Of a DNA stretch of 64,000 nt, positions 43,254-52,101 are shown piece by piece. Positions within the stretch are counted from its first letter, which is position 1. Every line of letters begins with the position of its first letter. Source of the stretch: Klebsiella pneumoniae (lineage in GTDB: Bacteria > Pseudomonadota > Gammaproteobacteria > Enterobacterales > Enterobacteriaceae). The notes under the pieces were generated by a model. That model was not told where the DNA came from. It was given only the letters and a program-made list of their open reading frames with translations, and ran no database searches. The stretch covers positions 2,930,097-2,994,096 of the forward strand of contig NZ_KN046818.1 of the NCBI RefSeq assembly GCF_000742135.1, written 5' to 3'. The position numbers and the translations under genes are program-made.

Positions 43254-43862
43254 TGTTGTCAGAGGATGTTTAACGGTGGGTTACAGCACTGTTATCATCA
43301 GCGATTGACGGCGTTGCTGCGGGCGATCGCCTGTGCGCCACTCAAATGGCAATCCACCTCGCACCGCTGAGCCACATGGCCCGCTTAATATCGCGAAAAA
43401 ACGGATCTTTGGCGTAATTTATTCCGAATAGAAAAAATATATTCCTCTTGATAAAAGCGCCTGCAACAAAAAATAAAAATAATGATCATCAACCTGAAAC
43501 ATTACTAATGAAATAACTTATTCCGTTCTCTTCTACGACGAATCTCGTAGTCAAATACTTATATCTTATAACCAATCTGAAACCAGCGAGCCCCTGCCAA
43601 CGGCGCACAATCTCAGCCCTGGTAGTTTGCACAAATAATGGTGTAACAAAACGTAAATTACCGCGCTTGAGAGTTTTCTTAATTTCGTTGAGCGAGTATT
43701 CTTAAATCGTCGGCAAATGGAAAAAATACCCGACTCATACGGAATGTGTAGAGTTTTATTATTCTGCAACAGTGCCGCGTGTCACTATTTTATCTTGTAG
43801 TTATCCGCAGGATCCGCTGACGCGCACCAGTAACCCCTTCCCGGTTAATAAGGATATTTTTT
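43254..43862. other. AT-rich intergenic region upstream of ftnB
   Basis: 609 bp with no credible gene. It holds a short palindrome, CTACGA/TCGTAG (43533-43538 and 43545-43550), and many A/T runs. A possible 67-codon - strand frame (43566-43769) lacks a start signal and looks random. The ftnB leader carries AAGGA before the ATG. Confidence 0.6.
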
Positions 43863-44372
43863 ATGGCAGTTCCAGGAATGGCACAAAAGCTAAACACCCA
43901 AATGAATCTTGAGTTTCACGCCTCTAACGTTTACCTGAACTTAAGTGAGTGGTGCGCCCGACATCGCTTCGACGGCGCCGCGACGTTTCTGCGCACCCGC
44001 GCGCAAAGCAGCATCACCCTCACTATGCGCGTATTTGACTACCTGAAAAAAGCCGGCAGCTGGCCGATCGTCAATCCCGACCACGCCTGTAACCCTGAGT
44101 GCACCTCGCTGGAAGATCTGTTTACCCAAACCCTGAGCGATTACCAACAGCGCAGTCGTCTGCTGAGCGGTCTCGCTCAGGAAGCCAAAGCGCAAAGCGA
44201 TGACAGCACCTGGCGGTTTCTCACGCTGTTGGCGGAAGAGCAGCAGCAGGATGGCCTGCTATTGCAAAGCGTGCTTGAGGAAATTCGTAATGCCGATAAA
44301 GCCGGTCTCGGGATGGAGCAGACCGATCGGCGTCTGATGGCTATCGTTGGAGAAGCGCAGAAAGCGCATTAA
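43863..44372 (+). CDS. ftnB: Ferritin-like protein FtnB
   Basis: 169 residues with a four-helix ferritin fold. Compared with FtnA in this same window, E17 is kept (NLEFHASNVYL), but the second ferroxidase cluster [11 protein letters not shown] of FtnA reads RAQSSITLTMR here, so E49, E50 and H53 are replaced by S, S and L. Loss of ferroxidase ligands is a known trait of FtnB. Its role is thought to be iron supply for cluster repair or virulence rather than bulk storage. Near position 74, DHACNPECTS has two Cys absent from E. coli FtnB. Confidence 0.9.
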   Translation: MAVPGMAQKLNTQMNLEFHASNVYLNLSEWCARHRFDGAATFLRTRAQSSITLTMRVFDYLKKAGSWPIVNPDHACNPECTSLEDLFTQTLSDYQQRSRLLSGLAQEAKAQSDDSTWRFLTLLAEEQQQDGLLLQSVLEEIRNADKAGLGMEQTDRRLMAIVGEAQKAH

Positions 44373-44532
44373 TCAAGCCTTTATCGCTCTGCCAGGGGGA
44401 GCGCGTCTGCGCTGCCCCGCCCGGTTTATTAATCCATTACGTCTATTTTTTCTCCCCTATTATTCCTTTCAAGAATAAAAAAGTTTTAACTCGATCCCAT
44501 TCCCTCATCACCGTTACCCCATAAGGGGGATT

Positions 44533-44548
44533 AGTGAGCGCGGTCACT
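44533..44548. promoter_or_regulatory. CRP site upstream of the second GPH symporter
   Basis: AGTGAGCGCGGTCACT keeps GTGA-N6-TCAC, 8 of 10 CRP core positions, with T-rich flanks. It lies 68 bp before the ATG. Confidence 0.6.
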
Positions 44549-44570
44549 TTTTGACGAACCATAAAGAAAT

Positions 44571-44589
44571 ATAAAAACAGTGTTTCAAA
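44571..44589. promoter_or_regulatory. KdgR-like operator of the second GPH symporter
   Basis: ATAAAAACAGTGTTTCAAA has a perfect RAAAYRNYRTTTYA core and 15 of 19 matches to the KdgR consensus. It lies 27 bp before the ATG, where a repressor would block transcription. Confidence 0.6.
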
Positions 44590-44615
44590 AATATAAAACA
44601 CGAGGTTTATTTTTT

Positions 44616-46179
44616 ATGGCTAGATACACGGCTTCAGCCTCTGAAGGGCTGCAGGGAAGACCGATCTTGTTACGCCATCAGTTAGCCTACGGCGGCGGAA
44701 ATCTGTTAGGGAGCGGCGCACTGGCGATAAGCGGCGCATGGCTACTCTATTTTTATACGACCTTTTGCGGCCTGACGCTGATCGAGGCCTCATTTATCTT
44801 CTCCGTCGCCAGCATCATTGACGCTATCAGCAACCCGCTGATGGGCTATCTGACGGATAATTTTGGCAAAACGCGCTTGGGCAAGCGCTTCGGCCGCCGG
44901 CGTTTCTTTCTGCTAATCGGTATTCCGCTGATGATGTTCTACCCGCTGCTGTGGGTGGAAGGCCTGAGTTTCTGGTACTACCTTAGCACCTATGTGGTGT
45001 TTGAGATCATCTACACCTCTATCATGGTGCCTTATGAAACGCTGGCGACAGAGATGACCGATGATTTCTCACTGCGTTCAAAACTGACCGGCTATAAAGC
45101 TATCTTTGGTAAGCTGGCCAACTTCCTCGCGGCGTTTATTCCCGGCCAGTTCATTCTGCTGTATGGCAAAGATTCTGCCACCCCTTTCTTCCTCACCGGT
45201 CTGACCTATGGCGCGATCCTGATCGTCGCTATTTCCTGCCTGTGGTTGTGCAGCTGGGAGCGTGAGCGCGGGGAAGAGGTGGAAACCAGCGCGAAAAAAG
45301 GACTGCTGAGCACCCTGCTGTCGCTGGCGAAAGATATGCGTTCGACTTTTTATCTACGCGTATTCCGCAAACATCTTGGTATGTACCTGTGCGGCTTTGG
45401 CGCGGAATGGCTGTTTGCCTCCATCTTCACCTATTTCGTGATCTTCGTTCTACAACACGATCCAGCGATGGTGGCCGGGCTGAACAGCCTGAACTCGATT
45501 CTGCAGCTGATCTCTACGGCGCTGTTTATCGGCCTGTGCGTGAAAAAAGGGCTTCAGCAAACCCTATATCCTGGCGCTGGGGATCGTCATTTTCGCGGTT
45601 CTGCTGTATACCTCGCTGTGGTTTTTCCATCTACCGTCCGGCCTGGCGACAGTGCTGATGTTCGGCATTACCGTGCTGTTCGGCCTGGGTACCGGCGGGG
45701 TTTACTATATACCCTGGACCGTTTACACCTTCCTGGCCGATGTCGATGAGATCTACACCGGACGCCGGCGGGAAGGGATCTATGCCGGCGCCATGACCTT
45801 CTCAGGAAAAATTCTTCGCTCGATTGTGGTGTTCTCGATGGGGGCGATCCTGAGCTTCTACGGTTTCCAGTCAAAAGCGCACAGCCAACCGGAAAGCGCG
45901 GTGACCGCTATCGCAGTGGTATTCTGCGTCGGGGTGATCGCATTAGCCCTGGCCGCCATCGTCTTCAGCAAGCAGATGAAGCTGGACCGGAAGGCCCATC
46001 TGGTGGTGCTGCAGGAAGTCGCGCGGATAAAAGCGGGCGGCAAAATTAGCGATATTGCGCCGGACGTGCGGGTTATCGTGGAGGATCTGGTCGGCCATCG
46101 CTACGAAGAGTGCTGGGGCAACAGCAAATTGTTCAAAGATGCTGCCCCTGCGCCTGCGCAGACCGTCGTTTCCCATTAA
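44616..46179 (+). pseudogene. GPH-family symporter with a frameshift (TogT/RhiT-like)
   Basis: ATG at 44616 has GAGG ten bases upstream. The first 311 codons give a GPH symporter closely related to the rhiT product (AWLLYFYTTFCGLT, NPLMGYLTDNFGKTRLGKRFGRRRFF). At 45543-45551 (AAAAAAGGG) the frame shifts by one base; the next frame continues the protein without loss (GFSKPYILALG, FGLGTGGVYYIPWTVYTF, then VGHRYEECWGNSK). One base fewer would restore about 520 residues. Otherwise the frame ends at 45749 after about 60 foreign residues. No other lesion is seen, so this is a very recent mutation or a sequencing error. Control sites suggest CRP activation and KdgR repression. Confidence 0.85.
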
Positions 46180-46185
46180 AGAAGA

Positions 46186-46212
46186 AGGCCCCGCCGGTAT
46201 CCGGCGAGGCCT
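46186..46212 (-). terminator. yecJ terminator
   Basis: A 12-bp stem with one G-T pair (AGGCCTCGCCGG/CCGGCGGGGCCT on the - strand) and a 3-base loop is followed by TCTTCTTT. It also lies just after the symporter stop. Confidence 0.75.
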
Positions 46213-46216
46213 GGTA

Positions 46217-46468
46217 TTAATGCGTTTCTTCCTGTGGAGTAAACTTCAGCTCAATCAACGCGATCGCTTTTTGCACCGCGCGAAGGGTCACCGGATCGGC
46301 AGAGGCCGGATGGCTGGCGAAGTCGATAGCTTTCAGCTGAGTGGTCATTTTTTCACGCACTTCCACCGGCGCAATGACGTCAATGACATCGAGGATCTGT
46401 TTGATAACCAGCTGGCAGGCAACCACATCGGAAACCAGCTCGTCGTGTTCGGTAAGATGTTGAGACAT
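46217..46468 (-). CDS. yecJ: YecJ, DUF2766 small protein
   Basis: 83 residues, very similar to E. coli Yec[33 protein letters not shown] and [16 protein letters not shown]. It is a soluble helical protein of unknown function. AAAAGGAG precedes the ATG. It is divergent from the exporter gene at 46619. Confidence 0.9.
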   Translation of the reverse strand: MSQHLTEHDELVSDVVACQLVIKQILDVIDVIAPVEVREKMTTQLKAIDFASHPASADPVTLRAVQKAIALIELKFTPQEETH

Positions 46469-46522
46469 TAATTACTCCTTTTTTCAGGAGCGTAATAGTA
46501 CCCTAAATCGTTAACGATAATA

Positions 46523-46547
46523 AAACCTGCCGTCGCAGGTTTTTTTA
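46523..46547. terminator. Terminator in a divergent spacer
   Basis: AAACCTGC (46523-46530) and GCAGGTTT (46535-46542) enclose CGTC and are followed by more T. It stands between the starts of yecJ (-) and the exporter (+), with no gene reading into it on either strand. A TCGTTAACGA palindrome (46508-46517) lies beside it. Confidence 0.75.
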
Positions 46548-46618
46548 TCTACCCTACTGGCTGGCGGGTCGTCTCCTGCCGCTTTGCACAGGATCACACT
46601 CTTGATGGCAGTGACAAC

Positions 46619-48040
46619 ATGAATACCGCGATCTCTTCCCGCGATGAACGTGCTTTTTCAGCGCCGGCGCTGCTGGTGGCAGGTGCCTTTTTTATGGAGT
46701 TTCTCGACGGGACGGTGATCGCCACCGCCCTGCCCGATATGGCGAGGGATTTTGGCGTCACCGCGGTCGAACTGAATATCGGCATCAGCGCCTATCTGAT
46801 TACCCTTGCGGTCCTGATCCCGGCCAGCGGCTGGATCGCCGATCGCTTCGGCGCCCGGGCTATTTTTACTCTCGCCCTGGCGATCTTTACCCTTGCCTCG
46901 GTCTTCTGCGGCCTCTCCACCGAGGTGCATATCTTTGTCGCCATGCGTATCCTTCAGGGAGTCGGCGGCGCGCTGATGGTCCCCGTTGGTCGCCTGGCGG
47001 TGCTACGCACCACGCCGAAACACCAGCTGATCAAGGCCATCGCCACCCTGACCTGGCCAGCGCTGGTGGCCCCCATTATCGGCCCGCCTTTGGGCGGCTT
47101 TATAACCCGCTACGCCAGCTGGCACTGGATCTTCTTTATCAATGTCCCGCTGGGCCTTGCCGCCATCATCCTTTCGCTGCGCATTATCCCTGATATTCGC
47201 GAAACGGAACGGCGCTCCTTCGATCTCAGCGGATTTATCACTACCTCGGTCGCGATGGTCAGTCTGGTGACCGCGATGGAGCGGCTCGGCGATCGCCAGC
47301 CGCAGATCTGGCCGACGCTGGCTCTCGCCGCGCTTGGCTTCGGCTGTCTGTTATATTCCATTCGTCATTTCCGCCGGGCGGCGGCGCCTATGGTTCGTCT
47401 CGACGCCCTGCAGGTACCGACGTTCCGGGTGACAATGTACGGCGGCTCGTTGTTCCGGGCCTCCATCAGCGCGGTGCCTTTTCTGCTCCCCCTGCTGTTC
47501 CAGGTGGGATTCGGTATGGATCCTTTTCATTCCGGCCTGCTGGTGCTGGCGGTGTTTGTCGGTAATTTAACCATTAAACCCGCCACCACACCGCTCATTC
47601 GCTGGCTGGGCTTTCGTCGGCTATTGCTGATCAATGGCGCGTTGAACGTCTGTTCGCTGCTGGCTTGCGCGCTGCTTACGCCGCAGACGCCGGTCTGGGC
47701 CATCATGCTGATCCTTTATCTCGGCGGGGTGTTTCGCTCAATCCAGTTTACCGGTGTAAGCACGCTGGCCTTCGCCGATGTCCCCGCCGCGCAGATGAGC
47801 GATGCTAATACGCTGTTCAGTACCGCGTCGCAGCTGGCGGTAGGGCTGGGGATCACGCTCGGGGCGATTGGCATTCGCCTGGGCGAGCAGGTCGGCGACT
47901 GGCTGCATCTTACTGAACTACCGGGGATCAGCTTCCGCCTGTCGTTTGTGTTTATCGCCTTGATCTGTCTGGTAGGGATGATCGACAGCCTGCATCTGGC
48001 CAAAACGGCCGGCAGCAGCGTGTCGGAGAAGAAGAAATAG
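46619..48040 (+). CDS. MFS exporter, EmrB/QacA (DHA2) family, MdtD-like
   Basis: 473 residues with about 13-14 transmembrane helices. DHA2 marks are FMEFLDGTVIATALPDMARDFG (motif D1), GWIADRFGARAIF (motif A), RILQGVGGALMVPVGRL (motif B) and GPPLGGFITRYASWHWIFFINVPLG (motif C, antiporter). It resembles MdtD, a proton-coupled exporter; the substrate is unknown. The start codon lacks a good Shine-Dalgarno. It is not in E. coli at this site (yecR lies there), so it is lineage-specific. Confidence 0.85.
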   Translation: MNTAISSRDERAFSAPALLVAGAFFMEFLDGTVIATALPDMARDFGVTAVELNIGISAYLITLAVLIPASGWIADRFGARAIFTLALAIFTLASVFCGLSTEVHIFVAMRILQGVGGALMVPVGRLAVLRTTPKHQLIKAIATLTWPALVAPIIGPPLGGFITRYASWHWIFFINVPLGLAAIILSLRIIPDIRETERRSFDLSGFITTSVAMVSLVTAMERLGDRQPQIWPTLALAALGFGCLLYSIRHFRRAAAPMVRLDALQVPTFRVTMYGGSLFRASISAVPFLLPLLFQVGFGMDPFHSGLLVLAVFVGNLTIKPATTPLIRWLGFRRLLLINGALNVCSLLACALLTPQTPVWAIMLILYLGGVFRSIQFTGVSTLAFADVPAAQMSDANTLFSTASQLAVGLGITLGAIGIRLGEQVGDWLHLTELPGISFRLSFVFIALICLVGMIDSLHLAKTAGSSVSEKKK

Positions 48041-48060
48041 AAGAAAAAATAAACGACGGA

Positions 48061-48081
48061 AGGGCCAGCGGCGCTGGCCCT
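48061..48081. terminator. Hairpin between the exporter and the isomerase gene
   Basis: AGGGCCAGC and GCTGGCCCT enclose GGC. The two genes converge on it; no T-run follows on either strand within five bases, so strength is uncertain. Confidence 0.5.
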
Positions 48082-48089
48082 GATGACGG

Positions 48090-48728
48090 TTAAGCGACGA
48101 TCTGGCGAACAAAGTCTTCGATTGCTTTATCCTGGCAGTTTTCGAAGAAGCACTGCTGGAAGCGTGGGCCGGAGACTGCGGTTTTCACCAGCTGCGGATC
48201 GATGGCGCGCAGGGTATCGAGGTAGTTCTCTTTTACTACTGCTGCTTTGACCTGGTTGAGGATCCCGGCATTGCGCACCTGCGGTTCTTTGCGCTCCGGC
48301 GGATAGCCTTCGCCGTTGCGGCCGGTAAAGGCTTTTTCAAAGATAAACCGCACATTCAGTTCGGCGCCCCAGCCAAAGCCTTTGGCAAACGGCAGCGACA
48401 GCGCATTACCGTTGTTGATCTGGGCAAACAGGAACGCATCCGCCGGATCGATACAGTAGCCGCAGACCACGCCCGGATGGATGTTCAGCGACATCAGCGC
48501 CCCCTGACCGGTACCGCAGCCGGTGACCACGAAGTCAACTGCTTTCGAATTCAGCAGAATACTGGCCATGATCCCAAGATGGATGTAGGTCAGATGATGA
48601 TCGTTCTCATCGCTCATGCCGACGTTATAGACCGGGAATCCTTTTTCGTCGGCAACCGCGTTAAGCTCCTTGAGGATGATGGCGTTTTTGTTCGCTTGGC
48701 TGTTCTCCATCATCAGTGCAATCTTCAT
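48090..48728 (-). CDS. RpiB/LacA/LacB-family isomerase (possibly DhuI-type ketouronate isomerase)
   Basis: 212 residues from MKIALMMENSQANKNAIILK, with AGGAGAAT before the ATG. The RpiB fold is clear: nucleotide-like start, active-site Cys in VVTGCGTGQGA (C71) and INNGNALSLP. It is longer than RpiB (about 150), with a C-terminal extension of 70 residues (GRNGEGYPPERKEPQ onward). This length fits DhuI-like isomerases that convert 4-deoxy-L-threo-5-hexosulose uronate, replacing KduI. A KdgR-like box lies upstream. It could instead act on a pentose or galactose phosphate; no lac or tagatose genes are nearby. Confidence 0.75.
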   Translation of the reverse strand: MKIALMMENSQANKNAIILKELNAVADEKGFPVYNVGMSDENDHHLTYIHLGIMASILLNSKAVDFVVTGCGTGQGALMSLNIHPGVVCGYCIDPADAFLFAQINNGNALSLPFAKGFGWGAELNVRFIFEKAFTGRNGEGYPPERKEPQVRNAGILNQVKAAVVKENYLDTLRAIDPQLVKTAVSGPRFQQCFFENCQDKAIEDFVRQIVA

Positions 48729-48819
48729 GGTTATTCTCCTGAATGCTGTGCGGGCCTGCCCGCAGAATGTCATTGACGTTGACTGCACTTTACTACCTTG
48801 AAAACAAACTTTCAAATTT

Positions 48820-48838
48820 TATGAAAAGTTGTTTTATA
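48820..48838. promoter_or_regulatory. KdgR-like operator of the isomerase gene
   Basis: TATGAAAAGTTGTTTTATA matches 16 of 19 KdgR consensus positions. On the - strand it overlaps a TATAAA -10-like stretch, about 92 bp before the start codon. The region is A/T-rich, so a chance match is more likely than at the other two boxes. Confidence 0.4.
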
Positions 48839-49135
48839 ATTTACGCAGTGCTTCACACTTTCGCAGGCTCCCCCTGTCTGTTGACCTCAGCCCTCTGCAT
48901 GCTGGCGAATCCGCTTCGTCCTCCCTTACCACCCGCCGGCGACAAAGTCCTGACCGCCCAGGCAATAATGAATAATAAATTAAAAGCATTCTCATTTATT
49001 ATTAAACTGCCAATGCGTGTTATTCCCATTAGCATTTTAAATAAAACATTTTTAAATTTACTTTTTGCAAATAATTAAATAACAAATTATAGTGGCAGCC
49101 AATAACATCTATTATTTAATTCCAGGAGTGCAACG
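48839..49135. other. AT-rich region upstream of ftnA
   Basis: No gene seen. AATAATAAAT (48971-48980) and ATTTATTATT (48994-49003) form a perfect 10-bp inverted repeat with a 13-bp gap. E. coli ftnA is activated by Fur, which binds a long A/T-rich tract and displaces H-NS; this tract is a candidate for the same control. Confidence 0.5.
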
Positions 49136-49633
49136 ATGCTGAAAACGGACATGATTGACAAACTGAATGAACAGATGAATCTTGAACTCTATTCTTCTCT
49201 TCTTTATCAGCAGATGAGCGCCTGGTGCAGTTACCACAGTTTTGAAGGCGCCGCGGCCTTCCTGCGTCGCCATGCTCAGGAAGAGATGACCCATATGCAG
49301 CGCCTGTTCGACTATCTAACCGACACCGGCAGCCTGCCGCGGATCAACGCTATCGCCTCCCCGTTTGCCGAATATGCCTCACTCGACGAGCTGTTCCGCC
49401 AGACCTACGAGCATGAGCAGCTGATCACGCAAAAAATAAATGAACTGGCGCACGCGGCCATGACCAGCCAGGATTACCCGACCTTTAATTTCCTGCAGTG
49501 GTATGTTGCTGAACAGCATGAAGAAGAGAAATTATTTAAATCGGTGATCGATAAACTGACCCTCGCTGGAAAAAGCGGCGAAGGTCTGTACTTTATCGAT
49601 AAAGAGCTGGCTACCCTCGACGCGCAGAATTAA
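49136..49633 (+). CDS. ftnA: Non-heme ferritin FtnA
   Basis: 165 residues with a complete ferroxidase centre: E17 in [18 protein letters not shown]49, E50 and H53 in [17 protein letters not shown]94 region in [13 protein letters not shown], and Q127/E130 region in [16 protein letters not shown]. It forms a 24-mer that stores iron. CCAGGAGTG precedes the ATG. Contrast FtnB at 43863, which lacks several of these ligands. Confidence 0.95.
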   Translation: MLKTDMIDKLNEQMNLELYSSLLYQQMSAWCSYHSFEGAAAFLRRHAQEEMTHMQRLFDYLTDTGSLPRINAIASPFAEYASLDELFRQTYEHEQLITQKINELAHAAMTSQDYPTFNFLQWYVAEQHEEEKLFKSVIDKLTLAGKSGEGLYFIDKELATLDAQN

Positions 49634-49641
49634 TCCCCCGC

Positions 49642-49664
49642 GCCGCGACAGTCCGTGTCGCGGC
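49642..49664 (+). terminator. ftnA terminator
   Basis: GCCGCGACA (49642-49650) pairs with TGTCGCGGC (49656-49664), 8 bases after the ftnA stop, followed by CCCCTT. The T-run is poor. Confidence 0.6.
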
Positions 49665-49668
49665 CCCC

Positions 49669-49907
49669 TTAATGTCGGCAGATCTTATTTTCTGCGGTAG
49701 TAAAACCTTCCTCTCTGGCAATAAATTTGCTTTTTTCTCTAAAAACGCCACCAGCTGTGCGGCGCTTAGATTCTCTGCTGAACAGGTGTGAAACCGCGCC
49801 TCTTCGCCAAAGCGGCGGCGAATGGCGGCCTCCAGCGAGGCGACCGTCCAGGATTCACCCGAGGCGAGCATCATCTGTAAAACTTCATGACCATGAATGG
49901 AAGACAT
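49669..49907 (-). pseudogene. yecH: yecH with a one-base deletion
   Basis: Starts MSSIHGHEVLQMMLASGESW, clearly YecH (DUF2492), with AGGAGGG before the ATG. After AQLVAFLEKK the frame is lost at 49729-49736 (a GC beside a run of six A on the - strand); the next frame gives KFIAREEGFTTAENKICRH and a stop at 49669-49671, the expected end of the 79-residue family. Exactly one base is missing. Without repair, translation would run past the ftnA terminator to about 49611 and add 40 foreign residues. Function of YecH is unknown; the C-terminal Cys-Arg-His and HTCSAE suggest metal binding. Confidence 0.88.
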
Positions 49908-49989
49908 AACCCCTCCTGCAAAAACCGCCAGCTTAGGCCAGACCGTCAACCCGCGCCTTGCGCCAGCGCAGGCTTTCGCCCTCTTATTA

Positions 49990-50030
49990 TGTAAACATTT
50001 CATTACACAACTTGTAATCCCGATTTGACG
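49990..50030 (+). promoter_or_regulatory. Two TyrR boxes of tyrP
   Basis: Box 1 TGTAAACATTTCATTACA (49990-50007) matches TGTAAA-N6-TTTACA in 11 of 12 fixed positions. A weaker box TGTAATCCCGATTTGACG (50013-50030) starts 23 bp later. E. coli tyrP has the same strong plus weak pair, activated with phenylalanine and repressed with tyrosine. Confidence 0.8.
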
Positions 50031-50098
50031 AAAGCCGTAATATCCCCTACTCTGCGCGGCATAATTTATTGTTATTTGCTGTAGGGATAGCGAAAAGC

Positions 50099-51310
50099 GT
50101 GAAAAACCGCACTCTGGGCAGTATTTTAATCGTAGCTGGCACCACCATCGGTGCAGGAATGTTGGCAATGCCATTGGCCGCCGCAGGCGTCGGCTTTACC
50201 GTCACGTTGGGTTTACTTTTCACCCTGTGGGCATTGATGTGCTATACCGCCCTTTTGCTGCTGGAAGTCTACCAGCATGTCCCTGCCGATATGGGGCTCG
50301 GTTCTCTGGCGGCGCGCTATCTGGGCCGTTATGGGCAGTGGGTTACCGGATTCTGCATGCTGTTTCTGCTGTACGCCCTCACGGCAGCCTATATCAGTGG
50401 CGCCGGTGAATTACTCGCTTCCAGCCTCAACCAGTGGCTGGACTGGCAGCTACCACCGGCCGCAGGCGTACTGATCTTCACCCTCCTCGGCGGGGCGGTA
50501 GTGTGCATTGGCACCGCGCTGGTGGATCTGTTCAATCGCTTCCTGTTTAGCGCCAAAATCGTCTTCCTGGTGATTATGCTGGCCCTGCTGATGCCGCACA
50601 TTCATCAGGTGAACCTTCTGACGCTGCCGGTTGAGCAAGGCCTGGCCCTGTCGGCCATTCCGGTGATTTTCACCTCCTTTGGTTTTCACGGCAGCGTCCC
50701 GAGCATCGTCAGCTATCTGGGGGGGGATATTCGCAAATTGCGCCGGGTATTTATCATCGGCAGCTTTATTCCTCTGGTGGCCTATATTTTCTGGCAGCTG
50801 GCGACGCTGGGCAGTATCGACGCCCCGGCCTTTACCGCCCTGCTGGCAAATAACGCTGGTCTGAACGGCCTGCTGGAGGCGATCCGCGAAGTGGTGGCGT
50901 CACCGCATGTGGAGCTGGCCGTTCACCTGTTTGCCGACCTTGCGCTGGCGACGTCATTCCTCGGCGTCTCGCTCGGCCTGTTTGATTATCTGGCGGATAT
51001 GTTTCAGCGTAAAAACAGCGTCGGCGGGCGTCTGCAGAGCGGGATAATCACCTTCCTGCCGCCGCTGGCGTTCGCCCTGTTCTATCCCCGCGGTTTCGTC
51101 ATGGCCCTCGGCTACGCCGGGGTGGCATTAGCCGTGCTGGCGCTGATAATGCCGGCCCTGCTGGTCATGAAGAGTCGCCGAGAGCATCCGCAGGCTACCT
51201 GGCGGGTCGCCGGCGGCGCACCGACGCTATGGCTGGTTCTGCTGTGCGGGATCGGCATCGTGGCTATTCAGTTCAGCATCGCTGCCGGGTTGTTGCCCGC
51301 GGTGGGATAA
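50099..51310 (+). CDS. tyrP: Tyrosine-specific permease TyrP
   Basis: 403 residues from a GTG that gives [21 protein letters not shown]; codons further upstream overlap the TyrR region. Eleven transmembrane helices of the hydroxy/aromatic amino acid permease (HAAAP) family, with the [17 protein letters not shown] start motif. It takes up tyrosine by proton symport. Confidence 0.94.
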   Translation: MKNRTLGSILIVAGTTIGAGMLAMPLAAAGVGFTVTLGLLFTLWALMCYTALLLLEVYQHVPADMGLGSLAARYLGRYGQWVTGFCMLFLLYALTAAYISGAGELLASSLNQWLDWQLPPAAGVLIFTLLGGAVVCIGTALVDLFNRFLFSAKIVFLVIMLALLMPHIHQVNLLTLPVEQGLALSAIPVIFTSFGFHGSVPSIVSYLGGDIRKLRRVFIIGSFIPLVAYIFWQLATLGSIDAPAFTALLANNAGLNGLLEAIREVVASPHVELAVHLFADLALATSFLGVSLGLFDYLADMFQRKNSVGGRLQSGIITFLPPLAFALFYPRGFVMALGYAGVALAVLALIMPALLVMKSRREHPQATWRVAGGAPTLWLVLLCGIGIVAIQFSIAAGLLPAVG

Positions 51311-51312
51311 AA

Positions 51313-51332
51313 AAGGGGCCTGCTGGCCCCTT
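51313..51332. terminator. Bidirectional terminator between tyrP and yecA
   Basis: AAGGGGCC and GGCCCCTT enclose TGCT, with A-run before and GTTCATTT after. Confidence 0.85.
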
Positions 51333-51334
51333 GT

Positions 51335-52003
51335 TCATTTCGCTAAGCAACACTGCTTATACTTTTTACCGCTGCCGCATGGGCAGGGATCGTTGCGTCC
51401 GACTTTCGCTTCATTTCTTATTGGCTGCGGGGCCTCCACCGGCTGCGGATTCGCTATCCAGTACTGGTAAAGCGCCAGCGCCGCCGGCGTGATACGCTCG
51501 ATGCTGGCGATAAATTCATCCGCCGTCAGATTATCCAGCGCGCTAAACTGTTCTTCGCTGCCGTGGAGCGCGATAGCGTCCAGCTCCGGCTGGAGTTCAG
51601 CGGGCAACGTCGACCAGTCGCTCAGCGCCACGCCGCGCAGATAGCCAAAGCACCACTCCTCAACTATGGTCAGCTCATGACCTTCCGCTTCGCGGGTGCC
51701 GAACAGCGGTTCGAACTGATCGGGATAAGACTCCAGCCGTTCGGCGATATCGCTCATATGCTGCAGCGTCAGATTGACAAAGCGATCGCGCTCGCGATCG
51801 TTGGCCCAGCGCGGGACATTATCCGCCCCGCCCCAAATCGCCAGCAGCCACTGAGCGGGTTCGATGTCGGTCGGCGCAGAGAGGATCGCCGTCAGCAGGC
51901 CATCCAGTTCAGAGACATCCAGAATGGCGCCTTCGGCGGCGTATTTCGCCAGAGTGTCATCCAGCCATTCCAGTTCGTTTTCGTTCAAAGGTCCGGTATT
52001 CAT
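51335..52003 (-). CDS. yecA: YecA, UPF0149 protein with SEC-C zinc motif
   Basis: 222 residues. An all-helical UPF0149 domain (residues 5-185) is followed by a C-terminal SEC-C motif, [18 protein letters not shown], the same metal-binding tail as SecA. E. coli YecA has been described as a SecA-like-tailed protein that binds SecB and ribosomes. It converges with tyrP. Confidence 0.92.
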   Translation of the reverse strand: MNTGPLNENELEWLDDTLAKYAAEGAILDVSELDGLLTAILSAPTDIEPAQWLLAIWGGADNVPRWANDRERDRFVNLTLQHMSDIAERLESYPDQFEPLFGTREAEGHELTIVEEWCFGYLRGVALSDWSTLPAELQPELDAIALHGSEEQFSALDNLTADEFIASIERITPAALALYQYWIANPQPVEAPQPIRNEAKVGRNDPCPCGSGKKYKQCCLAK

Positions 52004-52101
52004 TCACAGGCTCGCATGGTAAAAATCGGGCCTACAGTAGCCGAATTGCCGACAGAAAGCCACCCGGCGATACCTATTGCGCCGGTGTCAACGATACGCG
52101 A

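Noticed and set aside
43566-43769. Possible 67-codon gene in the araF-ftnB gap
   Set aside because: No Shine-Dalgarno, biased A/T composition and no familiar motif; looks random.
45543-45551. Programmed ribosomal frameshift or transcriptional slippage in the GPH symporter
   Set aside because: A AAA AAG is a classic -1 slippery heptamer, but the continuation needs +1 (or loss of a base). The A-run is only six long and no stimulatory structure or strong internal Shine-Dalgarno was seen. A plain indel is simpler.
46523-46547. KdgR box at AATAAAACCTGC before the MdtD-like exporter
   Set aside because: The symmetry is that of a terminator stem with a GC-rich core; the central KdgR positions do not match.
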